Made by a program: the position numbers and the translations under genes. The notes under the pieces are model-generated. The model saw only the letters and a program-made list of their open reading frames with translations. It was not told where the DNA came from and made no database searches. A stretch of 64,000 bases of DNA from Cristatella mucedo (Eukaryota; Bryozoa; Phylactolaemata; Cristatellidae): positions 312,501 to 376,500 of the forward strand of contig WPIO01000032.1 of NCBI GenBank assembly GCA_009760855.2, in the 5' to 3' direction. Below, piece by piece: positions 47,480-59,799 of the stretch (positions are counted from its first letter, which is position 1; each line of letters begins with the position of its first letter).

Positions 47480-48195
47480 TAATATACTTCAAGCGTAATC
47501 ATAAACCGCGCTGCTCGTAAGCCACGGCCAATTGTGGCTATTTCATAAGCAGGGGTCAGTGGGTCAGGGGTCAGTGGGCAAGCTCATAGTTCACAATCGA
47601 AGTACCACTGTCAAAGCTAAAGTTCATAACCGTGGAACATTACAGTTAGGTACATAAAGTAGCATTTCCCGGGGTCATGAACTATTTATTTTACTAGTTT
47701 GTCACATTCAGTTGATCCATGGACACTAGTCAAACTGAGACCACTTACCCACTTTTTTTTCTTAAGCTCTTGTACGGAATGTCAACTGAGGTCACAGAAG
47801 ATAGGTTCACGAATAAATAGCGAAAGCCTACAGCAAACTCGACGTGTGTCTCAAACAAGCGCAAAAAAGACCTTGGGCAGTTTGAATGTTCACCCCTAAG
47901 CTTTAGCACACACGTTTTGGATAGGGAACCTTGAATAGCCACTCCCAATTGCCGTTATTAGTATTGACTTTTAGTTTATTTTCAAGTGGGCGCACAGGCG
48001 CTCTCTCCTGTTGCTAGTGGACGACCAGTGCAGCATGATGTGCTGGCTGGCTAAGAAATTTGATGAACGTCCGAAATACATCGGGCAGAAAGTAAAGGTC
48101 GCTTGCCTGTTGCTGGGGCGTTGGAGACGTCAGCGATATCCAAAAAAGTCCAGAAGGCCCTCAATAATTACCCTCGATGAGAGGGCATTTTAATA
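47480..48195. other. Intergenic DNA, nothing recognised
   Basis: A GGGGTCAGTG word is repeated near 47555. No coding signal. Confidence 0.35.
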
Positions 48196-48890
48196 ATAAT
48201 AATGATAATGTTAATAAATTTGATATAGTACCCTCAAAGAACCCAATCTCTTTCTAGGCACTTTACATTAGCTGCAAAGGAAGCACGATCGAATGGTTAG
48301 TGGAAGCATGCTCAATAAACAACAAGAATAACATGGTTAGGGGTGACGTGCACAGGGTCAGCATGCAATTATGGTTAGTGGCAGCATGCACAGCGTCAGC
48401 ACGAAATAGCACATAAAAGTCGAACCACAGGGACCCACCGAATGCTTTGATAAATAGATGCGGTTTTAGTTTCTTTCAAGTGTGTTCAAGTCAGGAGATG
48501 TCGTGACTCAAGTCGGGCGTGAGTTCCAGGTTTCGGGAGCATACGAACTAAAGGCACGGTCTCCAAAGGATTCGAGGTTTGTACGAGGTATACATAAACA
48601 GTAAATAGATTCCGAAAAGCGCCGGTACAATTCTTAGCCTCGTGGGGGAGTAGATCTGATAGGTAGGTTGGAACCAAAGAATGAAGGGACCTAAAAGTGA
48701 ATGACAAAACCTCGATGTCGATGCGTTTCTTGACTGGGAGCCAGTGCAGGTCGGCGAGAAGTGGTGAGGTATGGCCACTGTGACGCTTGCGACAGAGAAG
48801 CCTAGCTGCAGTTTTGCACCAACTGTGAGCGTTTGATTGCACAAACCGGTAGACCAGCATGCGGTGAGTTACACAAGTCTATTTTAGGCT
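48195..48890 (-). mobile_element. LINE L, truncated copy with RT C-terminus and 3' end
   Basis: Minus strand: KTAARLLCRKRHSGH, LLADLHWLPVKKRIDIEVLS and LHSLVPTYLSDLLPHEAK across two frames, then 3' UTR, stem-loop at 48228-48275 and a TAATAA-type tail at 48190-48220. Confidence 0.85.
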
Positions 48891-48899
48891 GATAGTCAC

Positions 48900-50190
48900 T
48901 CGACAGGGGTCTTCGGTATTAGTTAAAGAGGCAGCGACCAGCCGCACCCCAACCTACCAGTCTGTCCACACTACATTCTTCAGGGACCAACACTCCAGGC
49001 ATCTGATCGACAGAGATGACTTGTTTGCTAGTACCGAGACTCTGCAACCATCATTGGCAACTTTATTTTAAAGGCTTCATTGAGGCTAATACATTCTGGC
49101 AAGTTTCCTCTATGTAGTTAATCTATTAATAATCTTAGGATGATATATGCGTATTTCTCCTCTTCCATGCTTGATATCGTGTACATCGCAAACCTAATGG
49201 TTAAATCTAATGGTAAAAATTGATATGGTAAAATGGTAATGGTAAAATCGCAAACCTATGGTTTTGATTCTTTCGCAGTAAGTTGTAATGCACCTGCAGA
49301 GAAATTAAGTTCTCTTGAAGGCTAAGTAGTTGCCCTATCATTGTTATTTTTTACTTCTGACACCACTTTTGTCAATTGGCTGGAAAGTAGAGCACATCTT
49401 TCGAAAGAACTGTGACTCCTGAATTAACGCTGCCATGTTGGGATCGGTTTGGTACGTCAAATATTACGGTATCTTGCTTGGGAGTTTGGCATTCCAGGCT
49501 CAGGTTGGCTATGGTGGCTTGCGTTTAGTCGGATCGCTAGCTGAGGAGCGAATGGCTCCGTCAAAAGCTATACAGATACCTAGCGGGGTAGCAATTTTAT
49601 GTGCACAATAAGCATGCGCAGAGTGGCTGACTAAAATTAAAGTTATTTTAATCTCGTGACGTCAAATTTGAAAAGGTTGACATACTAGTTTTGCTGGAAT
49701 TACTTTTTTTTACCAAGTATTATTAAAATCCCAAAAAATTGTGCACACAGTAGAAAATCTTCGCCCGACCCAGCGGCGGAACTTATTTAATCGTAATTCA
49801 ATTCAGCAATTTTCAATGGTAAATTGGAGCCAATAATAACAATCCTAGGAGCAACAACGAGGACTCGGAATGCAATAAGCAGGGGAGCGAGATCCTGTCT
49901 GCTCTGGCCCAAAGACGCAGCAAATGTTGAAAAATACTCAAAATGTGGGTGAAATATCGGGTGCTCACGATCTAATCACAAGCCAAAGGAAATCACATTG
50001 TAAGAAAGTGCCTGGACATTCAATGCCGATTAACACTGCCAGGTCTTAACAGCGCGATGCCATAACAAATACCCAGCCGTCGAAGCTAATTCTTTTGGAA
50101 GTTAACTTTACAGGTGAGACCGTATCAGTTAGTGAGTGACTGTGATTCACCTTCACATGCCATGGCCTCTAATGAAGCCGCCGGTAGCTC
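48900..50190. other. AT-rich intergenic DNA
   Basis: Possible worn retroposon tail at 49270-49350 (AGAGAAATTAAGTTCTCTTG), otherwise nothing recognised. Confidence 0.35.
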
Positions 50191-50590
50191 AGCTACTCAT
50201 GTCAACGCTTTTTAGATGAATGACTGGTATTCGGTGTGGCAGCTTGATGGTTTAAGTTTATAGCTAAGATTTATAGCTTTTATGGTTTAAGGTTGAAAGA
50301 TTATGGCATCTATAGTTTATGGCTTATAGCTTCGTAGCCTTGGCAGATTTATGGTTTTACGTTTTTGCAGAAGAGTGGTTAGTCTGGTTTATAGTTTAGG
50401 ATTATGGCAGACCAATTAGAGCTTTCATTGCATTTATGATTGAGGCCATTAGGAGATAAGCGTTGATTGCGTGTATGTGGACTGTGCTTTTATGTTGGTC
50501 AGATGGAGGGTACTGCAGCCCAAAAACTATTTAATGACGCGAAGCTTCAGTAACAAGGGAGACCTGAGTCGGGGAGTCGGGAGTATGGAC
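50190..50590 (+). repeat. Repeat E, plus-strand copy
   Basis: Co-linear with the reverse complement of 55460-55925: AACGCTTTTTAG, GGTGTGGCAG, GATAAGCGTTGATTGC, GGTCAG.TGGAGG, GGGAGTCGG. No coding capacity seen. Confidence 0.65.
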
Positions 50591-50728
50591 ATTTTAGAAA
50601 GTGCACGAATGAAGCAGGAGGAGAGACAGAGGCAAAAACAGACCGGAACTCTGATATGGAGAGGCGGAAACTTACAGACCGACAGACGGAGTAAGATCGA
50701 CTGAGAGACGGGTATCGAGAAAAAGAGA

Positions 50729-50731
<3 letters not shown>

Positions 50732-50768
<37 letters not shown>
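50732..50768. repeat. (GA)n microsatellite
   Basis: 37 bp. Confidence 0.95.
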
Positions 50769-50770
<2 letters not shown>

Positions 50771-51640
50771 CCGCGGAGGAGCGAATGCTCGTAGTCCGAG
50801 CGCATGCGCGTGTTGGTGAGCAGGTTACTAGGCCTTGAATAAGTCGCTCACAAACTCAACCGCTCGAGTCACTACATTATTAAGCGGCTACGTCCCGTCA
50901 CCTCTTAGCTGTAGTTCAATTAATAGCCCACGTGCTTCTAAAGTGCTCATTCTTACTTCACTAATCACCATCCATCTGCTCGTCACAGGCGTATGTATGC
51001 ATTCGCTCGCTTCGCCGCGTAGGCCTAATCATTGAGTGCATAGAGTCAGCCAATATTCCAAAAATAAATCGGGCTAAATTTGGAGTGCTAAATGTACTGA
51101 TGGACTATATGCCAACTGTCGTGGTAGGTATATTTATTTAAATGAAGTGGTACTCGTACGTGGTTACAGGCAGGAGTGGGCAGCCGGCGGTTGCAAGAAG
51201 CAGTGGGCAGCCGGTATCGAACGCTAGGCGATCGCCTAGCGACTGGCTCGACTGTGGCTTGCACGATTGAGCACAGCAGAGAGCTGCTCTGTGAAGCCAA
51301 CAACTTGATATACGTCGATAATCTTCATAATGAAAGATTAGAGATTCCATTGAGGCACAACCCTACACCAGCCAGCGGGTGATTTAGAGAAAGTGCCTCA
51401 ACAATCGCCGCTTCTTTCGCACGTCTACAGGCTCAGCAACTCATCAGCTCTCACGAGCTCCCCAGGAAAGTCCGCCGCTGATTCAGTGCCGCCAATTGAG
51501 CAGCACCTCACCATGCTTCCGAAGCTCCCGTTCAGTCGGTCGCGTCAGCGCTTACAGTGAAGGGAGAATTGAGATTTGCCGGCGTAGAGGTGCTTACGTA
51601 AGCATCGGCACGCCAGGGCTGACTAGCGACCCGTTTCTTT

Positions 51641-52045
51641 CTAATCGCCGACGTCAACGATAGTTTTCAGGGTTAGTGAGGGTACGCAAGGGCGACGGAT
51701 TTTGTCAAGGCGATCGTGAGCCACAACCGTTTGAGCCGATCGTGCTGATGCTAGGGCGTCGGGAATACCGAAAAAGTTGAGCGTTCCACGAACCCTCGGA
51801 CTGTTTGCTGATTCTTGTGAGATGTCCCTTGTCGTTTTAAGCGTGCAAGCAGCATAGACACTCGATGATGCCTCGGTGTCGATTAGAAGATGAATAGGTG
51901 CATTTCTTCTACGAAAGTCGCCGCGTATCCGTTCGAGTCTACAAGCAGGTGTCTGCCGGCGATAACACTCGCTTCGCGTGCGACCGTCAGCCGCCGGGTC
52001 CAAGTGGTTTTCCGTCGAGTCCGCCCCGGTACTTTCTACGAGCAC
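51641..52045 (-). pseudogene. Possible retroelement protease remnant (weak)
   Basis: A 134-codon minus-strand frame contains APIHLLIDTEASSSVY, resembling the LIDTGA(S)xSVx active site of LTR-retrotransposon aspartic proteases with the glycine changed to glutamate. No reverse transcriptase was found downstream. Could be chance. Confidence 0.25.
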
Positions 52046-52109
52046 TCTTTGTTATATGCTAATGCATATTACATCGTGTATCCCAGCGTGCGATATACTG
52101 GTAATAAAG

Positions 52110-53255
<1,146 letters not shown>

Positions 53256-53259
53256 AAAT

Positions 53260-54075
53260 TAAGGCAATTTTCTGAAAAATAGCAAGAGTAGGACAGCCAA
53301 ATCTGTTCACGCGTCGATGACATAACTTCTACATTAATGCAATAATCTTTATTCAGGACATACATGAGTCCTGAATAAAGATTCGTCTACAACTGATGCA
53401 AGCACAGCAGCTTATCTGGTTGATCGTCAACGGCGTAGCTGCCACAACGCACCGTTTGCATCTGAGCATCGCCGGCTCCATATGAAGCGTCGAATTGTCG
53501 TCAAGATTCCATCTCTGGCTTAGCGCTCACTTCATTCACTTGCACCAGCCTACCCACGTGACCGCGTTGTCTTTACCGTGTGCTCCTGCAGCACTTTCTT
53601 ATCAGCTTCTCGTCATCTTGCCATCTCTCGAACTAATTGATTTTCTTTGGTAATCAGGTGCTTGAGTTTATAGGCACCGAAAGTCTGGAGCTTGCTTCGA
53701 GCTTCAGTTCGCTACCTGCAATGAATTTGCATCACTTTATGTCTCAGCTGAAGACTTCTCAGTTCTACTCAGCGATCCCTTAGCCCAAAGAGAACATGTT
53801 TTTGTGATTTTTCCTGTGGGCTTTTTCGTGCTAACCTACGCATGATTCAGTGCATGTTGCTAGCAAGAGGTTCTACTAACCGGTGGTACTGAGTGTCTAC
53901 TTAAGTCTGCTTTAGCATGCTACGCCAAGCATGAGGTATATTTGCATTTGCTTGCTTGTCTAAGCAAGGCTACATGCATATCATTAATCCTTCGTTATTG
54001 ATTCTCTTGCAGTGAGTTGTTGAGTGCCTGGATATATATATATTTGGTTCTCACAGGGTGCTATAAGACGATCAA
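53260..54075 (+). mobile_element. Diverged CR1-like LINE fragment (family L')
   Basis: Shares AGGACAGCCAAA and GTTCACGC words with 15690-16330 in the same order, and ends in a worn 3' tail (GTGAGTTGTTGAGTGCCTGG). Contains a perfect 16-bp hairpin at 53344-53383. No frame is open for more than a few dozen codons. Confidence 0.5.
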
Positions 54076-54079
54076 TTGA

Positions 54080-55240
54080 CTACTTTAAACTATCTGATAT
54101 GACATGCCCATGTCCGATTGCAATGTAAATTGAGCAAGATCAATTTTAATTTGTGCAAAACTGAAATAGGGCGATTTGACCTAATTATAAGACCTGCCGC
54201 TTTTCTTTTAGAAGGAGAGGATCTCTCTTAGATTAGTTTGTCGAGCTCTTCTCCCTCGGCCCGGCTGTTGGAGGGAATTTTTATAAGAACGCGCATGCCC
54301 TGTCGCACATAAAATGTTCGATGCAAATTAACCCGAAACAGTGTTTTCTTTAGTGCGGAATCAAAGTTAATACAGTAGCGTGGTGTTTACTTTGGGCATT
54401 GCAGGTGTATCGCCATTCAAAATTGCCAGAAAACTCGCTAGGATGGACCATCGGAGATCGTTAGCCGAGAATAGCATAGAGTTTACTGGGTAAAACCGAT
54501 ACAACAGTGTCTATGCATATTTCGGAAAAGGAAAGTGTATAGCAGTTGAAAAAACAGGGGTCTTGCGCATTGACACACGGGACCGCTTTTTAGTCCCGCT
54601 TAATGTTACCTAGGGGTTGCGAGATCGTGGCTTGAAGTGGGCCAAGATACTCAATGCAAACAGGGGGTTTACTAAACTTTATTTGCAAGCGCACAATGCC
54701 TCTGGGCTTCTAGTTAGTTATTCTTCCCAGACTCCTCCGAAACACTCGCCAAGATAAACGCACGGTTCCCGTCCTACACACTGGGCTCTATACGATAGAT
54801 AAATTAACTCGCAGCGTCGGTTCAGGTTGCCAATTGTCTCAATGAAAACTCCCAACGACCCGTAACGCCGCTTTCACGAAGACGCGTCACCAAATCCCGG
54901 AAAACGCTTCTACTTCCGCCCTATAACTCGGGACGAAAAAACAAACCACGCGAGCGTGTATCGCCGTGTCTGACGAGCGCCGCCCGTCTCTCGAGCCTTC
55001 CGCCGAACACATGACTTCTCTTGCTGTCGTCGATTGGTTGCGAGGCTGCCTGCCCCACTACCTGCATGGCGACAGCTCAAACCAGATAGGTCGCAGGCTG
55101 GCTGCCTGACTCGCTGTCTGGCTCCCCGACGCTTCGTGGATCCTTCTTCCTAGTCCTCGGCTGCTAGGGGTCTTCGGTCTTGACTCTGACACTTCAACTT
55201 CTGCTGATATCTGTCTTCTTGAAATATATAATTTTATCAA
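54080..55240. other. Intergenic DNA, nothing recognised
   Basis: No domain-bearing frame or match to the repeat families in the window. Confidence 0.35.
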
Positions 55241-55244
55241 CGAG

Positions 55245-55475
55245 TAATAGTATTACACAAGGTCAGGTAGTGTGCCGTCCTCCCCCGTGGACTGAGCGTT
55301 ACCGTGCCGAATGACGACAAGGTTGCTTCGCAAACCTCCCCTCCGCGGAGAGCTGGGCCCACACCTCGGCGCTCCCGCACACTGCATCACTCACGGAAGT
55401 TTCCGGAATAGCCTCCGGTGTGCTGCCTTGACGCCGAGTGCTTCGAGGCACCGCTCGCTGCCCTCAGTCCACACT
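55245..55475 (-). pseudogene. Family R LINE, extreme C-terminus and 3' end
   Basis: Minus strand VWTEGSERCLEALGVKAAHR and RHGNAQSTGED correspond in order to VW*PGNERCLEEIGLNSADR and RHGNAQPGRRHD at 59400-59640. Both end near a TACTATTA-type tail. Joined on its upstream side to repeat E. Confidence 0.6.
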
Positions 55476-55925
55476 ACTGATTACCCCCTCTTCCGACTCC
55501 CTTACTGCTCACGCCGCATCAATTAGTTTTGGACTTAAGCTACCTCCACCTGACCGACGTGAAACTACAGTCCACGCGCAGGCAATCAACGCTTATCTGC
55601 GAAGCAATAAATGGCGGGCCATAACCCTAAATCATAACCAAACTAACCTTAAAGAAATAAAAATAACAGTAGAATAAGAACATAATAAAAATAATGTAAT
55701 ATATAATACAAAAAATAATATAGTATAAAAATAAGAAAATAATGCTAATACACAACAACCATAAATCTATTAATACGCGGCAGGGCCATACAACTTAAAC
55801 CACAACCGTGTCATCACCGCTTATCTCTGCAAAGCTATAAATTTAAACTATAAACTATAGACGTAAGCCCTCCACCTGCCACACCGTATAAAAGTCACTC
55901 ACCTAAAAAGCGTTTACATGTGTCG
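55476..55925 (-). repeat. Repeat E, minus-strand copy
   Basis: Inverted relative to 50190-50590. Contains an AT-rich insertion (about 55620-55780, AATAAAAATAA words) absent from the other copy. Confidence 0.65.
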
Positions 55926-56074
55926 ATGCGCTACAGGGTGGCTCTATTAGGCGCCAATGCGTGCGAAGGTACGTACGCGAAATTGTGTGGGTAAATACTG
56001 AACGCCACTCTTTATAACACGAAATCAAAACAACACTTACACGACACTCAATGTGAAAACAGCAGCTGTATCGC

Positions 56075-56577
56075 AGTTCAAACGTATAGGGTGGCTCGCT
56101 GGGCCGGGTCATAGGAGGCCATTGCAAGAGAGCGTGCCCTTGCGATTGCATGAACTTGATGGGTAAACCTGGAATACCCTTCTCTATAACGTCGAGTAAA
56201 AAGCTGCAGTTGTGCGACTCTTATTGCTGAAATGGTAAAACCGCAGTTATGTGTGGGACGCACTGCCGTTAACCTAAGGGCGGCTAGGCGAATATGGACT
56301 TGTCGGCTAGTCAGAGGTGTAAGCTCATGATGGAGTTGGCTAGCGTCGAGTTGAAGCATTACATCAAAGAGGGAGGGTAGGTGGGAGAGTCAAGTAGAAG
56401 GGCAGCGGACACAAGTCTACTGCAGACAACATTAGTGTCGAGAGAATTTGGGTTTCTCGACACGCACGTCATTTTGGATGTCAAATTAGAAACACTTTCT
56501 AGGGAGAATGTAATCGAAAGTAATAAGATATTTAAAGGAAGTGAAGATATGCTACCACTGACCATGTGATCGTGCTT
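56075..56577 (-). pseudogene. LINE L fragment from between endonuclease and RT
   Basis: Minus strand MTCVSRNPNSLDTNVVCSRL and SAALLLDSPTYPPSL match ISCESRNLETIDDIEAAHAR and SLLLLNSPSDLSF of the long L copy at 9300-9430. ELTPLTSRQVHIRLAALRLT matches EFAPLTKRTVLPRPDRLWFT. Confidence 0.65.
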
Positions 56578-56584
56578 CCTTTGC

Positions 56585-56670
56585 ATCGTGCAATGTAAAG
56601 CGCCTAGAAAGATGTTGAGCTCTCTGAGGGCGCTTTATCAAACGTGTTATTACTATATTATTATTATGGG
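56585..56670 (+). mobile_element. LINE L 3' tail
   Basis: AATGTAAAGCGCCTAGAAAG, GAGCTCTCTGAGGGCGCTTT and ATTATTATT tail. The stem AAAGCGCC/GGCGCTTT is intact. Confidence 0.85.
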
Positions 56671-57171
56671 TCTTGCCTATGTCACTTTAAAAAGGCTATT
56701 CTTAGGCCACTAATTAAGAAAGCAAGACTATACCAAGATAAATTAAGCAATTTCCATCAAATCCACCGCCCTACCAAAGACACTGGAATGAGTAGTGGCA
56801 GACCAGCTAGCCTTCTATATTGAAACTTCAAACTTAGCTGCACAGTTCTATCCAGGTCGTTGAGCTAATGACTCCACAGAGTCTGCATTGCTTCAAGTGT
56901 ATGATGACTTTCACAGGAATGCAGACCTAGTTGAAGTCCCTGCTTGTTTTAATTTATCTTTCGGCAGCGTTTGACACTATTGATCACCAAGTGCTTCATG
57001 AGCGCCTCTCACCTCGCTCAGGTATCACTGGCACTGTACTGCAATGGTTCAGGTTCTCTCTCATTTGGAGACGGTAGAGAATCGATATCAGCATGCAACA
57101 ATCACCCGAAGAACCATGAAAGTACGGTGTAACCCAGAGCTCCGTGCTTGGTGTGCTTCTTTTCACGAATT

Positions 57172-57173
<2 letters not shown>

Positions 57174-57204
<31 letters not shown>

Positions 57205-57475
57205 CACACACACACACGCACACACACACACGCACACATACACACACATACAAACAGACACACAGACACACACGCACAGACACACAGAGACACAGACTCA
57301 GACACAGACACACAGACACACAGACACACAGACACAGACACACAGACACACAGACACACAGACACACAGACACACAGACACACAGACACACAGACACACA
57401 GACACACAGACACACAGACACACAGACACACAGACACACAGACACACAGACACACAGACACACAGACACACAGAC

Positions 57476-57509
<34 letters not shown>
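57174..57509. repeat. Compound (CA)n-(ACACAG)n-(TA)n microsatellite
   Basis: CA repeats with GCACAC variants, then about 180 bp of ACACAG/CACAGA hexamers, then TA repeats at 57483-57509. Lies exactly inside the RT motif of an L copy. Confidence 0.97.
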
Positions 57510-57516
<7 letters not shown>

Positions 57517-58120
57517 CCTCTTGCTAATGTTATCGCCAAGAGAAATCGAGGCTGTCACTTATATTCAGAAGGCACACAGCGGTACCATTGCTTGGATCAC
57601 TCCCAACTTCCTAGCAAATAAACTCTGTCAACTTGTATTGTTGATATCCGCACTTGGATTACTGATGAATTTCTAAAATTCCACAATAACACCACAATGA
57701 TAGCTATGTGCAAACGCAGTGCTGACTCAGAGATGGTAAAGCCAGACGCTCTAAATCGACTCTTCCAGCATACCTTCCGTAGAATCTTCGAGAAATCTTG
57801 GTGCCCACTTCCCAGTGACTTTTCAATAGACGAACACATGAGCGAAACAGCTAAGTCGGCTACGTTTTAGCCACAACATTGCACTCATTCGGGCCTGATT
57901 AGACAGGGATACCACATCAAAGTTGGATAATGCGTTCTTGAAATCCGATTTCGACTTCCGTAACTCACCGGTTGCAGGTCTACCGACCTATGCAATTAGC
58001 CACTTACCGCTTGTGCACAACGTTGTTACAGCTGGACTTGTCGGTCGTAAGTGTCGCAGATGCCACATTACACCGCTTTTCATTGTCCTGCACTGACTCT
58101 CAGTCTAGCCTCGTGTCGAC

Positions 58121-58262
58121 TTAAGTGCTCGTCTTTGACGACCAAAATCAAGGTCACTGCGTCTAACTCCCGAGATCGTGGGCTCGAGCCCTGTGGTAAA
58201 CGTGAAGCGCCAGGCTAGAGATTCAGTTCTTTTAGGGCGCTACATAAACGAGTTATATTTTT
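58121..58262 (+). mobile_element. SINE-B, copy 5
   Basis: Middle CACTGCGTCTAACTCCCGAG, B box GGGCTCGAGCCC, 3' AAGCGCC ... AGAGATTCAGTTCTTTT ... GGGCGCT. Flanked by LINE sequence that reads GACTTAAG before and TTTAAGTTTTTGTCAC after, suggesting a short target duplication. Confidence 0.8.
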
Positions 58263-58800
58263 ACATTTTAAGTTTTTGTCACCCATAATGTGTTACCTTA
58301 TTTTTCTGGCTCCAGCCTAACTATCAGAGCTACCTCCAGCCAAGCTAGGTATAGCAACGCCAGCTGTTCTAATTCGAATGGTTTAGCTATGGCTCAAACC
58401 AGTCTCAAATCCTTGGAGAACGTGCTTTTGTTTGTATGCTCTCAAAGCCTAGAACTCATTCCAACTGATTTCAGGACATCATCCCCTGATTTGATGACAT
58501 TTAAAAATAACCATCAAGAGCACCTTTTAGATATTTGATAGTCGGGTCATCGTATGATTCATCCTCGATGTGCTTATGGGTGCTGGCAATGTGCATGTTA
58601 CCACTACCATAATATGCTTGTTGACACTGTGCATTTCATTTTACCGCTTATCGTATGGTCCTGTACAGCTGATGTAAAGTACCTTGAAAGAGATTGATTT
58701 TTATTAGTGTGTGTGTGTGTGTGATACCAATGCATTATCAATAATATTAATATATTAAACTTTAGTGGCAGTTTTCGCTGCCAATGCTGACTGTGTGACA

Positions 58801-59665
58801 ATGTTGACCGCTGGAGAAGAGTGGGCTGCCCAGCTCGACCAGGACAAAAAGTCGCTGCGCCTCAGAACCGACCACTTTGGCTCGTACCGCCACCTCTTTC
58901 GCACCGGCCTCGGGGTGTCTTTCAAAGCCTGACGCTACGTCACCGAGTCCGCCCGAGTCCGGCTTCCGGTGCTCCGCGTCGTGAGCCGGCGCTTCGGCTT
59001 GCTCGGAGTCAGTCGCTCGCCATCGCTGCTTTGAGGAAAGAGAGACACTGCCGCACGCGCTCGTTCAACTGTCTACCGAGGATGCCCGCCATCAGGGGCC
59101 AGGCATGACCTGGTCCCTGATTCGTCTTTATAACGCCCTGCCGGAACACCTGCGGCAGTGGACGCGACGATGGACAGATTCGCCGCCGTAAGTGACAGGT
59201 CACTGCGTTCGAACTTCGTCGTCGACGACGGGACAACGGCACTTATTATTGACGTTGCCGTCCCGTTCAACAACGACGAGGATGCCCTAATGAAGGCGCC
59301 GGATCGCAAGATCGTTAAAGTATACAGGCATCGCACGCGACTCTCGAATCCAGGGGCGAACGTCGGCCTCGGCGTTGCCGTGCGCCGTAGAAGCTCTCGG
59401 GTGTGGTAGCCGGGCAACGAGCGGTGCCTCGAAGAAATCGGCCTCAACTCAGCTGACCGGAGGTTAGGAAGGAGGCTTCCTAACCGGAGGCTGCTGCGGA
59501 GCCTGTGCGCGAGCGAGCGAGCGCTGCAGCGTGTGGCCGCACCGAGGTGCTCTCCGCCCAGTTCTCAGCGTGGCGCGGGAAACGACGCCCTCGCTCGGCA
59601 TGGTAACGCTCAGCCGGGGAGGCGGCACGATACCTGCGTTTGTGTAGCACTATTCGCTTATATAC
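58801..59665 (+). pseudogene. Family R LINE, C-terminal remnant with restriction-like endonuclease
   Basis: Plus strand. SLYNALPEHLRQW near 59130, then frame 59158-59409 with FVVDDGTTALIIDVAVPFNN and DEDALMKAPDRKIVKVYRHR: the PD-(D/E)xK-type endonuclease block (D, then IIDV) of R2-like LINEs. VW*PGNERCLEEIG follows after a stop, then a TACTATTA-rich tail from 59650. Known role of the domain: cleaving the target during integration. Stops and frameshifts make it dead. Confidence 0.7.
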
Positions 59666-59795
59666 TATATACTATTACTTACTATTACTATTATTTTACT
59701 ATTTATTTATGTTATTACTATTATTAATTATTATTACTATTATTTCTATATACTCAACTATATACTATATACTTATATACTGTTTTCTTTGGAAT
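59650..59795. repeat. AT-rich TACTATTA repeat tail
   Basis: Irregular ATATACTAT/ATTACTATT units following the R remnant. Confidence 0.85.
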
Positions 59796-59799
59796 CTTG

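Larger units (their letters stand above)
56680..58760 (+). mobile_element. LINE L copy interrupted by microsatellite and SINE-B
   Basis: Plus strand, decayed: PMSLKKAILRPLIKKARLYQ near 56690, DTIDHQVLHERLSPRSGITG near 57000, the 335-bp microsatellite at 57174-57509, then [19 protein letters not shown], the RT C-terminal region to about 58120, SINE-B (58121-58262), FSGSNLTIRAT-like blocks, 3' UTR and stem-loop at 58672-58715. About 1.5 kb of L without the insertions. Confidence 0.8.

Noticed and set aside
57290-57476. Regular short repeats that might suggest a CRISPR array
   Set aside because: Six-base unit with no spacers, in an animal genome.
57102-57676. Frames of 99-210 codons of Cys/Val or His/Thr repeats
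   Set aside because: Products of CA and ACACAG microsatellites inside a dead LINE.
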